Source: Akkermansiaceae bacterium (GTDB lineage Bacteria; Verrucomicrobiota; Verrucomicrobiia; Verrucomicrobiales; Akkermansiaceae). From it: a DNA stretch of 34,487 nucleotides. The stretch covers positions 1-34,487 of the forward strand of contig JAIPKB010000036.1 of the NCBI GenBank assembly GCA_021733795.1. Direction: 5' to 3'. Below the pieces are notes generated by a model. That model was not told the origin of the DNA and did not search any database. It saw only the letters and a list, made by a program, of their open reading frames with translations. The position numbers and the translations under genes are program-made. Shown here piece by piece: positions 9,771 to 19,370 of this stretch; positions within the stretch are counted from its first letter, which is position 1; the number at the start of each line of letters is the position of its first letter.

Positions 9771-10880
9771 TCAAGGAACCTTGGGCAGCCACTTGCGGAT
9801 CATCGCGCTGGCGGCCTCGTCACAGGCCTTTTCCGCTTCCGGTCCGGCGATGTTGGTCGCGGAGATCACGGCGAAGTTTCTCTCCGGGGCGAGCCACATG
9901 ACGAGATACCACATGGTGTTGGTGCCGTTGTGCATCAGGGCCTTGCTGTTGCCCGCCCAATCGCGTTTCAGCACCACCCAGCCGCAGGCGTAATCCGCGC
10001 CCTCGGGAGGGCTGTGCAACCGGCCGAACGTCTCCGGCTTGAGCAGGCCGCCGCGGTGTGGTCCGGCCAAATGGGCGATCACAAAGCGGGCGAGGTCGTC
10101 GAGCGAGCAATGGACGGTGCCGCCGGGGCCGATGGCGGGCGGATTGTCCTGGAAGATCGGAATGATCGCGCCGGCCTGGCGGGTGTGCCCCCACGGTTGA
10201 TCGGTCTTGTTCACCGTACCCGGCGGGCCGAAACCGGCGGTTTTCATCCCTAACGGGATGAACAGCCGCTCGGTAATCAGGGTTTCCCAAGGTTTGCCGG
10301 AGATTTTTTCCAACATCGCACCGACCACCGAGTAGCCCTGGTTGGAGTAGATCATCTTGCTGCCGGGCGCGGCTTGGGGAGGGTCCTGCAACACCGCGGC
10401 GATGAATTCGGCGCGCTGGTGGGTGGGGGTGCCAGCCTGCTCCCAGGCGCGCTTCCAAGCGGCGGCGGGCGGGCTGCCGGGGACCCCGCCGCGGTGCCTG
10501 AGCAACTGTTCCACGGTCACCTTCTCGTAGGGCTTGGCGATTTTGCCTTTCACCTCGGGAAACACACCGGCAATGGTGGTGTCCCAGTGCAGCTTTCCCT
10601 CCTCGATGAACATCGCGGCGAGCGTGGCCGTCATCGACTTGGTGCAGGAGCCGATGTGAAAAACGTCACGGGTCGTCACCGGGGTGGGGTCGCCGAGCTT
10701 ACGCACGCCGACGGCCGCGCGATCCTGAATCGTGCCGTCCTTCACCACCACCACCGCGAGCGCCGGGAGGTCATGGGATTTCCGCAGCGATTCCAGGGTC
10801 TGCGCGGTGTCTGCGGGCGGGCTTGCCTGGACCAACGCGGTCAGGAGAAGCACGACAATCAGTGGCGGGAAAAGCTTCAT
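9771..10880 (-). CDS. Exported serine hydrolase, class-C beta-lactamase fold (esterase/DD-peptidase type)
   Basis: 369 residues with a signal peptide (MKLFPPLIVVLLLTALVQAS). Active-site motifs: SCTK in FHIGSCTKSM (SxxK nucleophile and base), YSN in MIYSNQGYS (YxN), and HNG in LMHNGTNTMWY in place of KTG. The HxG variant is usual for esterases and related members rather than true beta-lactamases. The ATG at 10878-10880 overlaps the TGA of the upstream rhamnosidase gene (ATGA at 10877-10880), which fixes the start and suggests translational coupling. That pairing favours deacylation or ester removal on a glycan, or a peptidoglycan-type amide. The substrate is inference. Length is normal for the family. 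Confidence 0.88.
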   Translation of the reverse strand: MKLFPPLIVVLLLTALVQASPPADTAQTLESLRKSHDLPALAVVVVKDGTIQDRAAVGVRKLGDPTPVTTRDVFHIGSCTKSMTATLAAMFIEEGKLHWDTTIAGVFPEVKGKIAKPYEKVTVEQLLRHRGGVPGSPPAAAWKRAWEQAGTPTHQRAEFIAAVLQDPPQAAPGSKMIYSNQGYSVVGAMLEKISGKPWETLITERLFIPLGMKTAGFGPPGTVNKTDQPWGHTRQAGAIIPIFQDNPPAIGPGGTVHCSLDDLARFVIAHLAGPHRGGLLKPETFGRLHSPPEGADYACGWVVLKRDWAGNSKALMHNGTNTMWYLVMWLAPERNFAVISATNIAGPEAEKACDEAASAMIRKWLPKVP

Positions 10881-13800
10881 TTTCCCGAAGGAGAAGCAAC
10901 CGCGGAGCGGGAGGAAAACCGGTAGTGGCCCGAGCCGACCGCGAACACCGCCGCGCCGTCGTCCATCCGCAGGAACTTCACGCCGTCGGCAGTGGCGGCC
11001 GGTTTGCCGGACTCCATCACGCCCGCCGCGTTCTTGGCCGGCACATGCACGGTGGCGGAAGTATTGGCCGGAATCGTGGTGGTGAGTGCGAAGTTGCCAT
11101 TTTTCAGGCTCCAACTGTTGGTGATCGCGCCGTGGATCGAGCGGAAGCGTCCGCTCGCCGTGGTGAGATTCCCTCCCGGCCGCGGACGGATGATGATCTG
11201 CTTGAATCCCGGCACCGCCGGGTCTTGGTCGATCCCCGCGACGGTTCCGAAGAGCCACTCGCCGCACGATCCAAGCGAGTAGTGATTGAACGAGTTCATG
11301 CCGATGTCCTGGAACCCCTTGTCCGGCGTCCATCCGTCCCACCGTTCCCAGATCGTGGTGGCCCCCATCTTCACCGAGAACAACCACGAAGGAAAGGAGT
11401 CCTGGAGCAACAGCCGGTAGGCGGTGTCAATCCTGCCCGCTTTGGTGAGTTCCGGCAGCAGATAACTGACTCCTACAAACCCGGTCGAAAGATGATAGTT
11501 CTTGGCAATGATGTCCGCCTCCAGGTATTCGACGGCTTTGGCGCGCAGTTCGTCCGGCAGCAAACCGAACTTCAATGCCATCAGGTAGGCGCATTGGGTT
11601 TCTCCTTTGACGTGGCCGTCGGCGGTGACGTACTTGTCGATAAACGCCTTCCTGATTTGTTCGAAATGCTGCTGATGGGCTGCCGCATCCGCGGTTTTGC
11701 CGAGGGCCGCGGCGGCCTTGGCGACCAGGCTGGTGGAGTAGGCGAAATACGCCGTGCCGATCAGCTCCTTGTCGGTGTCCGCGCCGATCGAGAGCCAGTC
11801 GCCGTAGTCGCTGCCGCGGTTGCCGCTGCGGATGCCGCCCGGGCTCTGGCTTTGGCAATACTCCAACCAGCGGACCATCGATGGATACTGCCGCTCCAAC
11901 AGGCGGAGGTCGCCGTATGCCTGATAGATCGTCCACGGGCAGATCACCCCCGCATCGCCCCAGGCGGGGGTGCCCTTGGACGGGCCGGCGAACGGCGATA
12001 CATCACAGAACCGGCCGTCGGGATCCTGGCTGTCGGTCACATCCACCAGCCACTTGGTGAAGAATGCCGCGATATCGCCGTTGTAGGCCGCGGTTTTAAC
12101 GAACACCTGCGCGTCGCCCATCCAGCCGAGCCGCTCGTCCCGCTGGGGGCAGTCGGTCGGCACGCTCAGATAGTTGCCGCGCTGGCCCCACTCGATATTG
12201 GACTGGAGTTGGTTCACCCGCTTGTCCGAGCACTTGAACCAGCCGGTTCTCGGGATGTCCGAGCCGATCACGATCGCGGTGACTGCCTCCAGCGGCGGTT
12301 TGGTGGAAACCCCGGTGAGTTCGACGTAGCGGAACCCATGGAAGGTGAATTTCGGCTGCCAGATTTCCACGCCACCGCCCTCGCAGATATAGTGGTCGAT
12401 CGACGGTGCCCCCCTGAGGTTGGCGGTGTAGAGAGAGCCATCCGGGTTGAGCATTTCGCCGTGCCGCAGGGTGATCCTGGTGCCGGCCGCCGCACGGATT
12501 TTCAGCCGGACGACGCCGACCAGGTTTTGGCCGAGGTCATAGGTCCACTTTCCAGGCTTTGGTTCCTTCAAGGTCTTGGCGGGGATTTCCGCCAGTTGCC
12601 GGATGGGTTCCATCACCTGGCCATCGAGGATGCGCGCGGCTTCCTGGCGCTCGACCACCCGCGCCCACTCCGAATCGTCGAATGCCGGTCCATCCCAGCT
12701 CCGGATCTTCAGCCGCGCGTCGTAATCCTCACCCAACATGAAGTCCGTGGCGAGCAGCGGGCTTTCATGGATCCGCCAGGTCCCATCGGTGACGATCCGT
12801 TCCAGCGTGCCGTCGGTATAGACGATCTCCAGTTGGGCGAACAACGCCGGGCTTTTGCCCCAATATTGAAACCCGCCATTGCCGATGTGGCCGGAATACC
12901 AGCCGTTGGCGACCTGGGCACCGATGACGTTGGCACCCTCTGCGACACTGGCGGTCACATCGTATTCCTGGTAGCGGAGGCGCTTCGCGAAATCCGTCCA
13001 TTCCGGCGCGAGAAAGTGATCCCCCAGCTTCCGACCGTTGAGCCGAAGCTCGTAGATCCCGAGTGCGGTCGCGTAGATCGTGGCCCTGGCCACCGGTTTG
13101 CCGACGGTAAAGGATTTCCTCAGGTAGGGCACGGACGGCGGGGTGGTTAGGTCCGCGGGGAAACGGAACACGCTGTTTTCGAGGAAGGTCCGTTCGCCGG
13201 GCTTGCCTTGATAGACATATTTCACCCTGAGGTGCTTCACATGGCTGAAGGCAGGGTCCTTGCCGAAGCTGTCGTTCTTGACGGCAACCGTGAACTCCCC
13301 GCCGGCGGCCTGCTTCACGAGCTGCCCGGTGACATCCAGCGATCCGGCCCCGTCCCCAGCCTCGTAGACCGCGCCTTGAATCACCGGAGCCGGCACGCCT
13401 GCCGCAGGATCCTTGCGGATGATCGCCGCGTCAATCCACTTCGCGCTCCAGTCGGAGGCCTCCAACAGCCCCACCGTCCACGCCGCTGGTTGGCTCCATG
13501 CGGACGGCTTTCCGTCCTTGTCCCATGAGCGGACTTTCCAAAAGCCGCTCGCCCGCGACGCCAGTTTCGAACCCGAGTAAACGATCTGGTGGGTCGCATC
13601 GCCCGCCACCTTGCCACTGTCCCACAGATCACCTTTGTCCTCCTCCAGCAGTTTCGCGGACGAGGCCGCCAATATCTGATAGGCCGTCTGCCGTTCGCCG
13701 CGCACGGTCGATTCGATGGTCCACGACAGCCGCGGCCGGGTGACCTGGATGCCGGACGGATTGACGAGATACTCACACCGGAGGCTGTCACAGCTCACCT

Positions 13801-13903
13801 CCGCCGCCAGCGGGCCGGAGGCCGCCACAACTCCAAGCGAAATGCCGAGAACACCCCGGAATGCGGAGCGCTGTGAAACTGACCTGACTGCTTTCATTTT
13901 CAT
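10877..13903 (-). CDS. Exported alpha-L-rhamnosidase, GH78
   Basis: 1008 residues. A signal peptide ends near 34 (GPLAAEVSC). An Ig-like N-domain (about 40-145) and jelly-roll domains (about 150-445) come next, with the characteristic YELRLNGRKLGDHFLAPEWT and RYQEYDVT strands. The catalytic alpha/alpha barrel covers about 550-900 and a C-terminal beta domain follows. The general acid is E590 in DCPQRDERLGWMGD and the probable base is E853 in TTIWERWDGW; both are intact. It removes terminal alpha-L-rhamnose from plant or algal polysaccharides or glycosides. It ends in a 4-base overlap with the serine hydrolase gene. Upstream, 153 bp with two hairpins separate it from the surface-protein gene, so it may have its own promoter. 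No Shine-Dalgarno: the ATG follows an AT-rich stretch. Confidence 0.95.
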   Translation of the reverse strand: MKMKAVRSVSQRSAFRGVLGISLGVVAASGPLAAEVSCDSLRCEYLVNPSGIQVTRPRLSWTIESTVRGERQTAYQILAASSAKLLEEDKGDLWDSGKVAGDATHQIVYSGSKLASRASGFWKVRSWDKDGKPSAWSQPAAWTVGLLEASDWSAKWIDAAIIRKDPAAGVPAPVIQGAVYEAGDGAGSLDVTGQLVKQAAGGEFTVAVKNDSFGKDPAFSHVKHLRVKYVYQGKPGERTFLENSVFRFPADLTTPPSVPYLRKSFTVGKPVARATIYATALGIYELRLNGRKLGDHFLAPEWTDFAKRLRYQEYDVTASVAEGANVIGAQVANGWYSGHIGNGGFQYWGKSPALFAQLEIVYTDGTLERIVTDGTWRIHESPLLATDFMLGEDYDARLKIRSWDGPAFDDSEWARVVERQEAARILDGQVMEPIRQLAEIPAKTLKEPKPGKWTYDLGQNLVGVVRLKIRAAAGTRITLRHGEMLNPDGSLYTANLRGAPSIDHYICEGGGVEIWQPKFTFHGFRYVELTGVSTKPPLEAVTAIVIGSDIPRTGWFKCSDKRVNQLQSNIEWGQRGNYLSVPTDCPQRDERLGWMGDAQVFVKTAAYNGDIAAFFTKWLVDVTDSQDPDGRFCDVSPFAGPSKGTPAWGDAGVICPWTIYQAYGDLRLLERQYPSMVRWLEYCQSQSPGGIRSGNRGSDYGDWLSIGADTDKELIGTAYFAYSTSLVAKAAAALGKTADAAAHQQHFEQIRKAFIDKYVTADGHVKGETQCAYLMALKFGLLPDELRAKAVEYLEADIIAKNYHLSTGFVGVSYLLPELTKAGRIDTAYRLLLQDSFPSWLFSVKMGATTIWERWDGWTPDKGFQDIGMNSFNHYSLGSCGEWLFGTVAGIDQDPAVPGFKQIIIRPRPGGNLTTASGRFRSIHGAITNSWSLKNGNFALTTTIPANTSATVHVPAKNAAGVMESGKPAATADGVKFLRMDDGAAVFAVGSGHYRFSSRSAVASPSGK

Positions 13904-13958
13904 ATATTGTGTTATCTGCGGTTATCCGTCGGGCGTGATCGGGCATCAGCGGCCCGGC

Positions 13959-13982
13959 TGCCGCCGGCGATTGGCGGCGGCA
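13959..13982. terminator. Hairpin in the rhamnosidase upstream region
   Basis: TGCCGCCG and CGGCGGCA form an 8-bp perfect stem around an 8-base loop. It lies between the surface-protein stop and the rhamnosidase start. With no T-run it is a transcript-stabilising or intercistronic hairpin rather than a clear intrinsic terminator. Confidence 0.4.
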
Positions 13983-14001
13983 CGGATCCGGGGCAGCAAG
14001 A

Positions 14002-14034
14002 CTCCCGGGGGTTTTTACGGAAAGTCCCCGGGAG
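14002..14034 (-). terminator. GC-rich stem-loop 22 bp after the surface-protein gene
   Basis: CTCCCGGGG (14002-14010) pairs perfectly with CCCCGGGAG (14026-14034) around a 15-base loop. Its position just after the stop at 14057 fits transcript termination or 3'-end protection on the minus strand. No U-run follows, so Rho-independent termination is uncertain. Confidence 0.5.
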
Positions 14035-14056
14035 CGGGTAATGGTTGGACAGGCGG

Positions 14057-17000
14057 CTATTCGGCAGCCTCGACCCGGACAAACTTGCGCTCGCTGTCGA
14101 TCGGAATCAAGGCTTCTTTGCGGAGATAGTCGGGGAGATCCTGCACGGCACCGTCGGTGATCGTGGCACCGCTGGCGAACCAGGAGCCATCGAGCATCGT
14201 CTCGCTCTCGGTGAGCTGATAGAAGCCGGTGTCCAGCCGCTCGTTCCAGTGGAGGATCAAGCCCGAGCCGGTGTTCTCAAGCTGTGCCAACGAGCCGTCC
14301 GCAACCATCGGCGAGGTGCCGAAGAGGAACTCCTCGATGTTGCTGAAACCGTCGCCATCGGGGTCCGCGGTCTTGTCGCGGTCTGCGGCGTCCGGAATCA
14401 CCTCGGCCCACAGGAGGTAGGGATCGGTGTCCGGACCGGTGGTGACGGTGAGGATGGCGGAGCCGGAGAACCGGGTGTCGTCCTTGAACGTGGCGGCGGA
14501 ACCGGTGCTGCCGTAGGTGCCGGCGTCTTGTTGCACGGCACCGTAGGACAAGGTGCCCACGGTTTCGTCAGCAACGACGCCGAGCTGGCCGCCGTCGATC
14601 ACCACACTGTTGGTGTCGGCGATGGCATCGCCGGAAGTCACCCTGAGTTCGCCTTCCGAAATGGTGGTGGCTCCGGTGTAGGTGTTGACTCCGTCCAAGG
14701 CCATGGTCCCGGGGCCGGTCTTGGTGAGGGGTGAGGCCAACCCCCCGACATTCTGAAGCAGCGAGCTGACCGTGAGGTCCGCGGCAGGGTCACCAGTCAC
14801 ATCAGCCACTTGGAAGGTCGTGCCCAGCAAGCCGAGCGATCCGAGCGAAACGTTGGCGTTCGCGCTGGGAGTCGCGCCTCCGGGCAGGTAATCGGCGTTG
14901 GTGAAGATCGAGGCGGGAACGATGCTGGTTCCGCCGACCACGACCGTTCCGACCAAGGCCAGGTCGGTGTTGAACCCGCCGGTGGTAGCGCCGCCGGTGA
15001 TTTCGATGTAGCCGCCGTCCAGAGTGACATTGGGAACGAACGCCACCGTGTCGGTGCCGCCGAAGATCCTCGATCCCTCCTCGATGACAATCGACGAAGC
15101 ATACTGCGGCAACATGCCGGAATTCCCGAAAGCCGCGGTATGGTCGAGCGACAGGGTGCCGATGTTTTTCACGGTGAGGACGTTCGCAGGATCCATCGCT
15201 CCGGCGACGCAAGTCCCTCCGGGGCCGGTTCCTTCTCCAGTCCCAGTGATGGGGTCAAGAGCGAGGAAGCCTCCGTCCACGGTGATGCCGTTGGTGAAGG
15301 AGTTGCTGCCATTTCTGAAAATGACGGCGCTGGTGCCATCCACCACGACATGGCCGTCACCCGAGATTTCCCGGTCGAAGGCGTAGTTTCCGCCGACTGC
15401 GTGGAAGTTCAGTGTGGCTGGAGCATTCACGGTGATATTGGATCCGAAGCCGGTGTTTCCACCCCCGAAGTTCAGCCTGAGCGTGCCCGCGTTCACGATG
15501 GTGGGCCCGGTGTAGCCGTAACCCTGAACACCAGAGAGGTTGATGAACTCCTGGGTTCCCAAGCCGTTCTTGGTGACGGAGAGCGCAGGACCAACTTGGT
15601 TGCGAATGATTCCGCGGAAGCTGTAGAAACTGAATTCCGGGGTATCGATCGTCAGGGAGGCCTCGGTAAGTCCGGGGTTTTCAACATAATCCGGCACCGA
15701 GTCGTCGTCATTTTGAACGATGGAGATATATGCGGTGGCCGGGCTATCCAGGCCGGCGATCGTTTGACTGGTGCCACGGAGTTGGGCTTTGGTATTGGAG
15801 TTGTTAAACGTCGGATTGTTCAAGTGGAACACGGAAGTCGGGCCGAACTGGTTGTCCGCCGCAAAGGTCATGTACACACTGTTGTTGGATCCGTCGCCCA
15901 TATGGACGTCGCCAGGGAGAGTGACGTGGCCGATGCCGGCCGCGACGAGCGTCCCCGCACTGATCGTGGTATCCCCCGTGTTGCTGTTGGTCCCGGTGAG
16001 CGTTAGCATCGCCGGGCCATTCTTGTAGAGCCCGGCCCCCCCGGAAAGGCCACGGGAGAGGGTGAAATTCGTCGTGGGGAAGGGGTCCGTGGTGTTGATA
16101 CCCAGGCTGGAGCCGTTTGCAAAACCACCCATCGCCACTGTATCCAAATCAGTCTCGTCGAATTCATCGAAACCGCCGACATTAAAACCAAGAGTCGCAC
16201 CGGAATCCACCACGAGGTTCCCGCTGGTCCAGGAAGCCGTGGTGCCGCCGTAAAGCGACTGTCTCAGCGCGAGTTGAAGCGTCCCGCCCGTGACATGGGT
16301 GACTCCGGTGTAGGTATTCAGTCCGCTCAGGGTCAGGTTGCTTGCACCGTCTTTGATGAAGCTGCCTGTGCCCGAGGCCTGCGAGATGTCCCCCGCGAAG
16401 CTCGTGCTCTGGTTGGCGAGTGATCCCGTGCCGACGGTCAATGCCGTGGCGCTGAGGTTTACAGTTCCTCCGGACCCGGAAAGATTGGCCACAAAAGGTG
16501 CCGCGGTGGTGAAGTTGGCGGTGCCGCCGGTCATTGACAGGGTTGCGGATTTCACCGCCAGATCGTTGGCAATATTGAGAGTGCCGTCGCTCATCCCGGC
16601 AGTGCCGGTGAACAAGGGCGTCCCGGCATCATCGTTGTCCGCGTTGAGCGTGATGCTGCCCCAGCCGGCAAGATTCAAGCCGTCGGATTCAAGGTCGCCG
16701 TTGAAAGTCAGACTGCCGCCACCCTCGAGAGCCACACCAGTGGTTGCCTGGACGACGTTGGCAAACGTCGCGGCGCCGTCGCCCGTGGAGGTGACGCCGT
16801 TGGTGACCGTGATTTTTGATCCGCTGAACGCGTAGGGCGTGCTGTCGTTGGCGAAGGTCAGCGAGGAGGCCGTCAGCGCGGACGAAACGTTGATGTCCGT
16901 GTTGGTGCCGGTATCATCAAAAGTAAGGGGTGCGAGCGCATCGAAGGTGCCCGGGGTCCAGTTGTTGTCCACTCCGTCAATCCAAGTGGCGCTGCCGGCC

Positions 17001-18250
17001 GAGCCGTCAAGACCGGTCCATGTGAGCGGGTCCACGAGGGGTGATGCCGCACCCGAGGCAATGAACTCGCGGTAGCCGACCCAGCCGTTCTGTTGGTCGC
17101 GGAAGTTGAGTTTGATCGCGACGACGTTGCTGGCCAGGAAGCCCGAGTATGGCATCATGCGGGAGTGGGTGGAGCTGTCGCCCCCCCCGGAGTTGTCGAC
17201 GTTGCCGAGCGGGATGAAGACCAATGATTCATCGACGCCGGTGGTCAGCGGGTCATCGTAGGTGGAATAGCTGACGGCGAAATGCATGTCTTTCCGGCCG
17301 CCGTCAGCCCACGCACAGTAGAAATCCAGGGAGGTTAGGTCATAGCCTTTGCTATTGGTCACAAGATTTTTCAGCGGGAAGATGACCGATGAACCCGTGA
17401 GCGGAGTGCAACATGCGGCATCGTCGACCGAGTTGCCAATGGCACCATTGGTCATTGTGGCCCAATTGGTCGAAACCGCGTTGCCAGCACCCGGAGGAGG
17501 GGATTGGAGCGCCGGATTGCTGGCTGCCGCCGCGCCGTCAAGCAGGTTGGTTCCCGCTGGCAGCGTCCACGTGGGTTGTCCGGTCATTGACTCGTTGATC
17601 GTAAAGGAATCGACTGGCGCTGGCACGACCGGATCGGCACTTAGGATGAACTCGCTGTAGCCAACCCAATTGTTTTCCTGACCATTGAAATGAACTCTGA
17701 CGGCAGCGACGTTGGAAGCCATGACCCCCGTCGTATCGTAGATCCGGGAGTGGGTGGATTTACCGTCCGCGTTGTTGTTGACGGTGACGATGTCGATGAA
17801 GTTGGCTTCATCTCCCACCACCGAATAAGCCAGGGTGTAACGCTGATCGTTGCGTCCACCGTCGTTCCAATGGCAGTAGGAGTCGAAAGAGGTGATGTTG
17901 AAACCCACCCCGCCGTTTCCTGCAACATCGAGCGTGAAAACAACCTCGTCGTTGTTGTTAGGGGCCACGACGCTGAGCATTCCAGCGGGGTTTGGATCCA
18001 CTGTGGGGAGCAAGCCATCGGTCAAGGTCGCCCAACTGTTGGAGGAGCTATTGTTCACATTCGCGTTCGCCGGGTTTGTCGTGACTTCGGGATCCGCCAG
18101 CAGATTGGTTACCGCGGGAAGCGTCCATGTGAGGCCGATCGAATTCTCGTTGAACTGGACGACATAGGCTGAGGCGGAAGCACAGATGAGCAGGGGGGCC
18201 ACACAGACCATGAGGGTCCGGGGAAGGAATTGACGTGTACGGGGTTTCAT
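14057..18250 (-). CDS. Large exported autotransporter-type beta-strand-repeat protein
   Basis: 1397 residues. A signal peptide ends near 28 (LLICASASA). Residues ~33-204 and ~216-399 are two copies of one module (TWTLPA.TNLL, DGGR, STHSR, MASNV/LASNV, WVGY.EFI), probably a beta-sandwich ligand-binding domain. From ~405 to ~1270 it is Gly/Thr/Asn-rich parallel beta-helix sequence. At least four autotransporter-associated repeats are recognisable near 629-662, 739-772, 890-928 and 1175-1206 (for example KTGPGTMALDGVNTYTGATT). Residues ~1292-1312 carry DPDGDGFSNIEEFLFGT, a calcium-type loop frequent before the C-termini of Verrucomicrobial exoproteins. No translocator barrel and no PEP-CTERM anchor are visible. 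The likely role is surface binding or structure. It lies between the two-component genes and the rhamnosidase on the same strand. Confidence 0.88.
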   Translation of the reverse strand: MKPRTRQFLPRTLMVCVAPLLICASASAYVVQFNENSIGLTWTLPAVTNLLADPEVTTNPANANVNNSSSNSWATLTDGLLPTVDPNPAGMLSVVAPNNNDEVVFTLDVAGNGGVGFNITSFDSYCHWNDGGRNDQRYTLAYSVVGDEANFIDIVTVNNNADGKSTHSRIYDTTGVMASNVAAVRVHFNGQENNWVGYSEFILSADPVVPAPVDSFTINESMTGQPTWTLPAGTNLLDGAAAASNPALQSPPPGAGNAVSTNWATMTNGAIGNSVDDAACCTPLTGSSVIFPLKNLVTNSKGYDLTSLDFYCAWADGGRKDMHFAVSYSTYDDPLTTGVDESLVFIPLGNVDNSGGGDSSTHSRMMPYSGFLASNVVAIKLNFRDQQNGWVGYREFIASGAASPLVDPLTWTGLDGSAGSATWIDGVDNNWTPGTFDALAPLTFDDTGTNTDINVSSALTASSLTFANDSTPYAFSGSKITVTNGVTSTGDGAATFANVVQATTGVALEGGGSLTFNGDLESDGLNLAGWGSITLNADNDDAGTPLFTGTAGMSDGTLNIANDLAVKSATLSMTGGTANFTTAAPFVANLSGSGGTVNLSATALTVGTGSLANQSTSFAGDISQASGTGSFIKDGASNLTLSGLNTYTGVTHVTGGTLQLALRQSLYGGTTASWTSGNLVVDSGATLGFNVGGFDEFDETDLDTVAMGGFANGSSLGINTTDPFPTTNFTLSRGLSGGAGLYKNGPAMLTLTGTNSNTGDTTISAGTLVAAGIGHVTLPGDVHMGDGSNNSVYMTFAADNQFGPTSVFHLNNPTFNNSNTKAQLRGTSQTIAGLDSPATAYISIVQNDDDSVPDYVENPGLTEASLTIDTPEFSFYSFRGIIRNQVGPALSVTKNGLGTQEFINLSGVQGYGYTGPTIVNAGTLRLNFGGGNTGFGSNITVNAPATLNFHAVGGNYAFDREISGDGHVVVDGTSAVIFRNGSNSFTNGITVDGGFLALDPITGTGEGTGPGGTCVAGAMDPANVLTVKNIGTLSLDHTAAFGNSGMLPQYASSIVIEEGSRIFGGTDTVAFVPNVTLDGGYIEITGGATTGGFNTDLALVGTVVVGGTSIVPASIFTNADYLPGGATPSANANVSLGSLGLLGTTFQVADVTGDPAADLTVSSLLQNVGGLASPLTKTGPGTMALDGVNTYTGATTISEGELRVTSGDAIADTNSVVIDGGQLGVVADETVGTLSYGAVQQDAGTYGSTGSAATFKDDTRFSGSAILTVTTGPDTDPYLLWAEVIPDAADRDKTADPDGDGFSNIEEFLFGTSPMVADGSLAQLENTGSGLILHWNERLDTGFYQLTESETMLDGSWFASGATITDGAVQDLPDYLRKEALIPIDSERKFVRVEAAE

Positions 18251-18719
18251 TGGATTAGTTTAGGTTGGCTGACTGGGGAAAGCGGGTCGCGCCCACGGCG
18301 CAACCTCAAGGAGGGAATGATAGCGGGTGAATTGCCGTCCGTGAACCTCCACGTTTATGGAGTATTTCCTAAGGGGCTTAATTTCAGTTGATTGCGTCGG
18401 ATGTTTTACAAGAACGACTACGGATCGATGGTTTGTGGTCGCAGGCGGTTGTCGATTTGCCCGTTGGCTGCGGCGCACGCCTACTTCGTCTCGGGCTGGG
18501 CGGGTTCGCGGAAGTCGGGGAATCCGATGATCCGTGGGGTGCGGCAGCCTACCTGAGCGATGATGAAGACGGCGTTGCGGGAGCGGAGGTCGTGAAGCCA
18601 CTTGGTTTCGTACAGCGGGTAGAGCAAGTCCTTGCCGGGGATGCGGTCTCTGCAAGCCCTCGGGAAACCTTGATGCAGGCACGGGTGGCGGCCCTCAATT
18701 CCCGGCTTGCCGCCAATGA
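18251..18719. other. Intergenic region between the response regulator and surface-protein genes
   Basis: This 469-base gap probably carries the promoter of the 1397-residue protein gene near 18251-18420, where AT content rises. The part next to the regulator holds an orphan open stretch, listed separately. Other open frames here look like shadows. No Shine-Dalgarno precedes the ATG at 18248-18250. Confidence 0.4.
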
Positions 18720-18720
18720 T
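18481..18720 (-). pseudogene. Possible 79-codon gene remnant of unknown family
   Basis: On the minus strand a frame with natural-looking composition runs to a TAG at 18481-18483. It includes RDRIPGKDLLYPLYETKWLH and then NAVFIIAQVG, RTPRIIGFPDF. It has no ATG and its upstream end collides with the end of the response-regulator gene in another frame. I do not recognise the family. It may be the 3' end of a lost gene or a chance open frame. Confidence 0.3.
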
Positions 18721-19370
18721 CAGCTGGGCTCGGCTCCGCGCCCGATATATTTCAGGATCGCCTCGCTGCGGGTCCGGACGTGAAGCTTGCGGTAGATATT
18801 GCCAAGGTGGAAGGCGACGGTATCAATGCGGATCCCCAGCTCGCTGGCGATCTCCTTGTAGAAATATCCCTTCACCAACAGGTCCAGGGTTTCCGTCTCC
18901 CGCTGGGTGAGATGGAAGTCCTCGCCGGGGTCCCGGACGGGAAGCTGGAAATGCTGCACCACCTTGCGGGCGATGGCGCTGGACATCGGCGCGCCACCGG
19001 TGAGCACGTCATCCAGCGACTCCAACAAGCGCGCGTGCACATCCCGCTTCAGGACATATCCGGATGCCCCCGCCGCCAGCGCGTCAAAAACCTTGTCCGC
19101 ATCTTCGAACACTGTGACCATCAGAAACTGGGTCTCGGGGCACAATGGCTTGAGTTTCCTGACAAGTTCGATGCCGGATACTCCAGGCAGTTGGATGTCC
19201 ACGATGACGGCGTCCGGAGGATCCGTCGGGATGGCCTCAATGGCGGATTCCGCCCGGACGTGGCACCCGCTGACCACCCACGTATCGGTGGTGGCAAGGG
19301 TTTCCAGAAACGATTTCATGAACTGGGAATCGTCCTCAACAATGACGACTCGGCGCGGCGAGGGATTCAT
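18720..19370 (-). CDS. NarL/FixJ-type response regulator with LuxR helix-turn-helix output
   Basis: 216 residues. The N-terminal receiver domain (about 6-122) has VIVEDD (acidic pocket), phospho-acceptor D58 in AVIVDIQLPG, and the conserved Lys in YVLKRD. A LuxR-type DNA-binding domain (about 148-210) follows: LTQRETETLDLLVKG, KEIASELGI, VAFHLGNIYRKL. The ATG at 19368-19370 overlaps the TGA of the kinase gene (ATGA), which fixes the start and points to a cotranscribed, coupled pair. Phosphorylation by the HisKA_3 kinase should drive DNA binding. Targets are probably nearby, such as the surface protein and rhamnosidase genes downstream; that is inference. Confidence 0.93.
   Translation of the reverse strand: MNPSPRRVVIVEDDSQFMKSFLETLATTDTWVVSGCHVRAESAIEAIPTDPPDAVIVDIQLPGVSGIELVRKLKPLCPETQFLMVTVFEDADKVFDALAAGASGYVLKRDVHARLLESLDDVLTGGAPMSSAIARKVVQHFQLPVRDPGEDFHLTQRETETLDLLVKGYFYKEIASELGIRIDTVAFHLGNIYRKLHVRTRSEAILKYIGRGAEPS

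Noticed and set aside
10823..13150. 775-codon plus-strand open frame
   Set aside because: It is the antisense shadow of the GH78 rhamnosidase, whose catalytic motifs are clear; the shadow has no recognisable domain.
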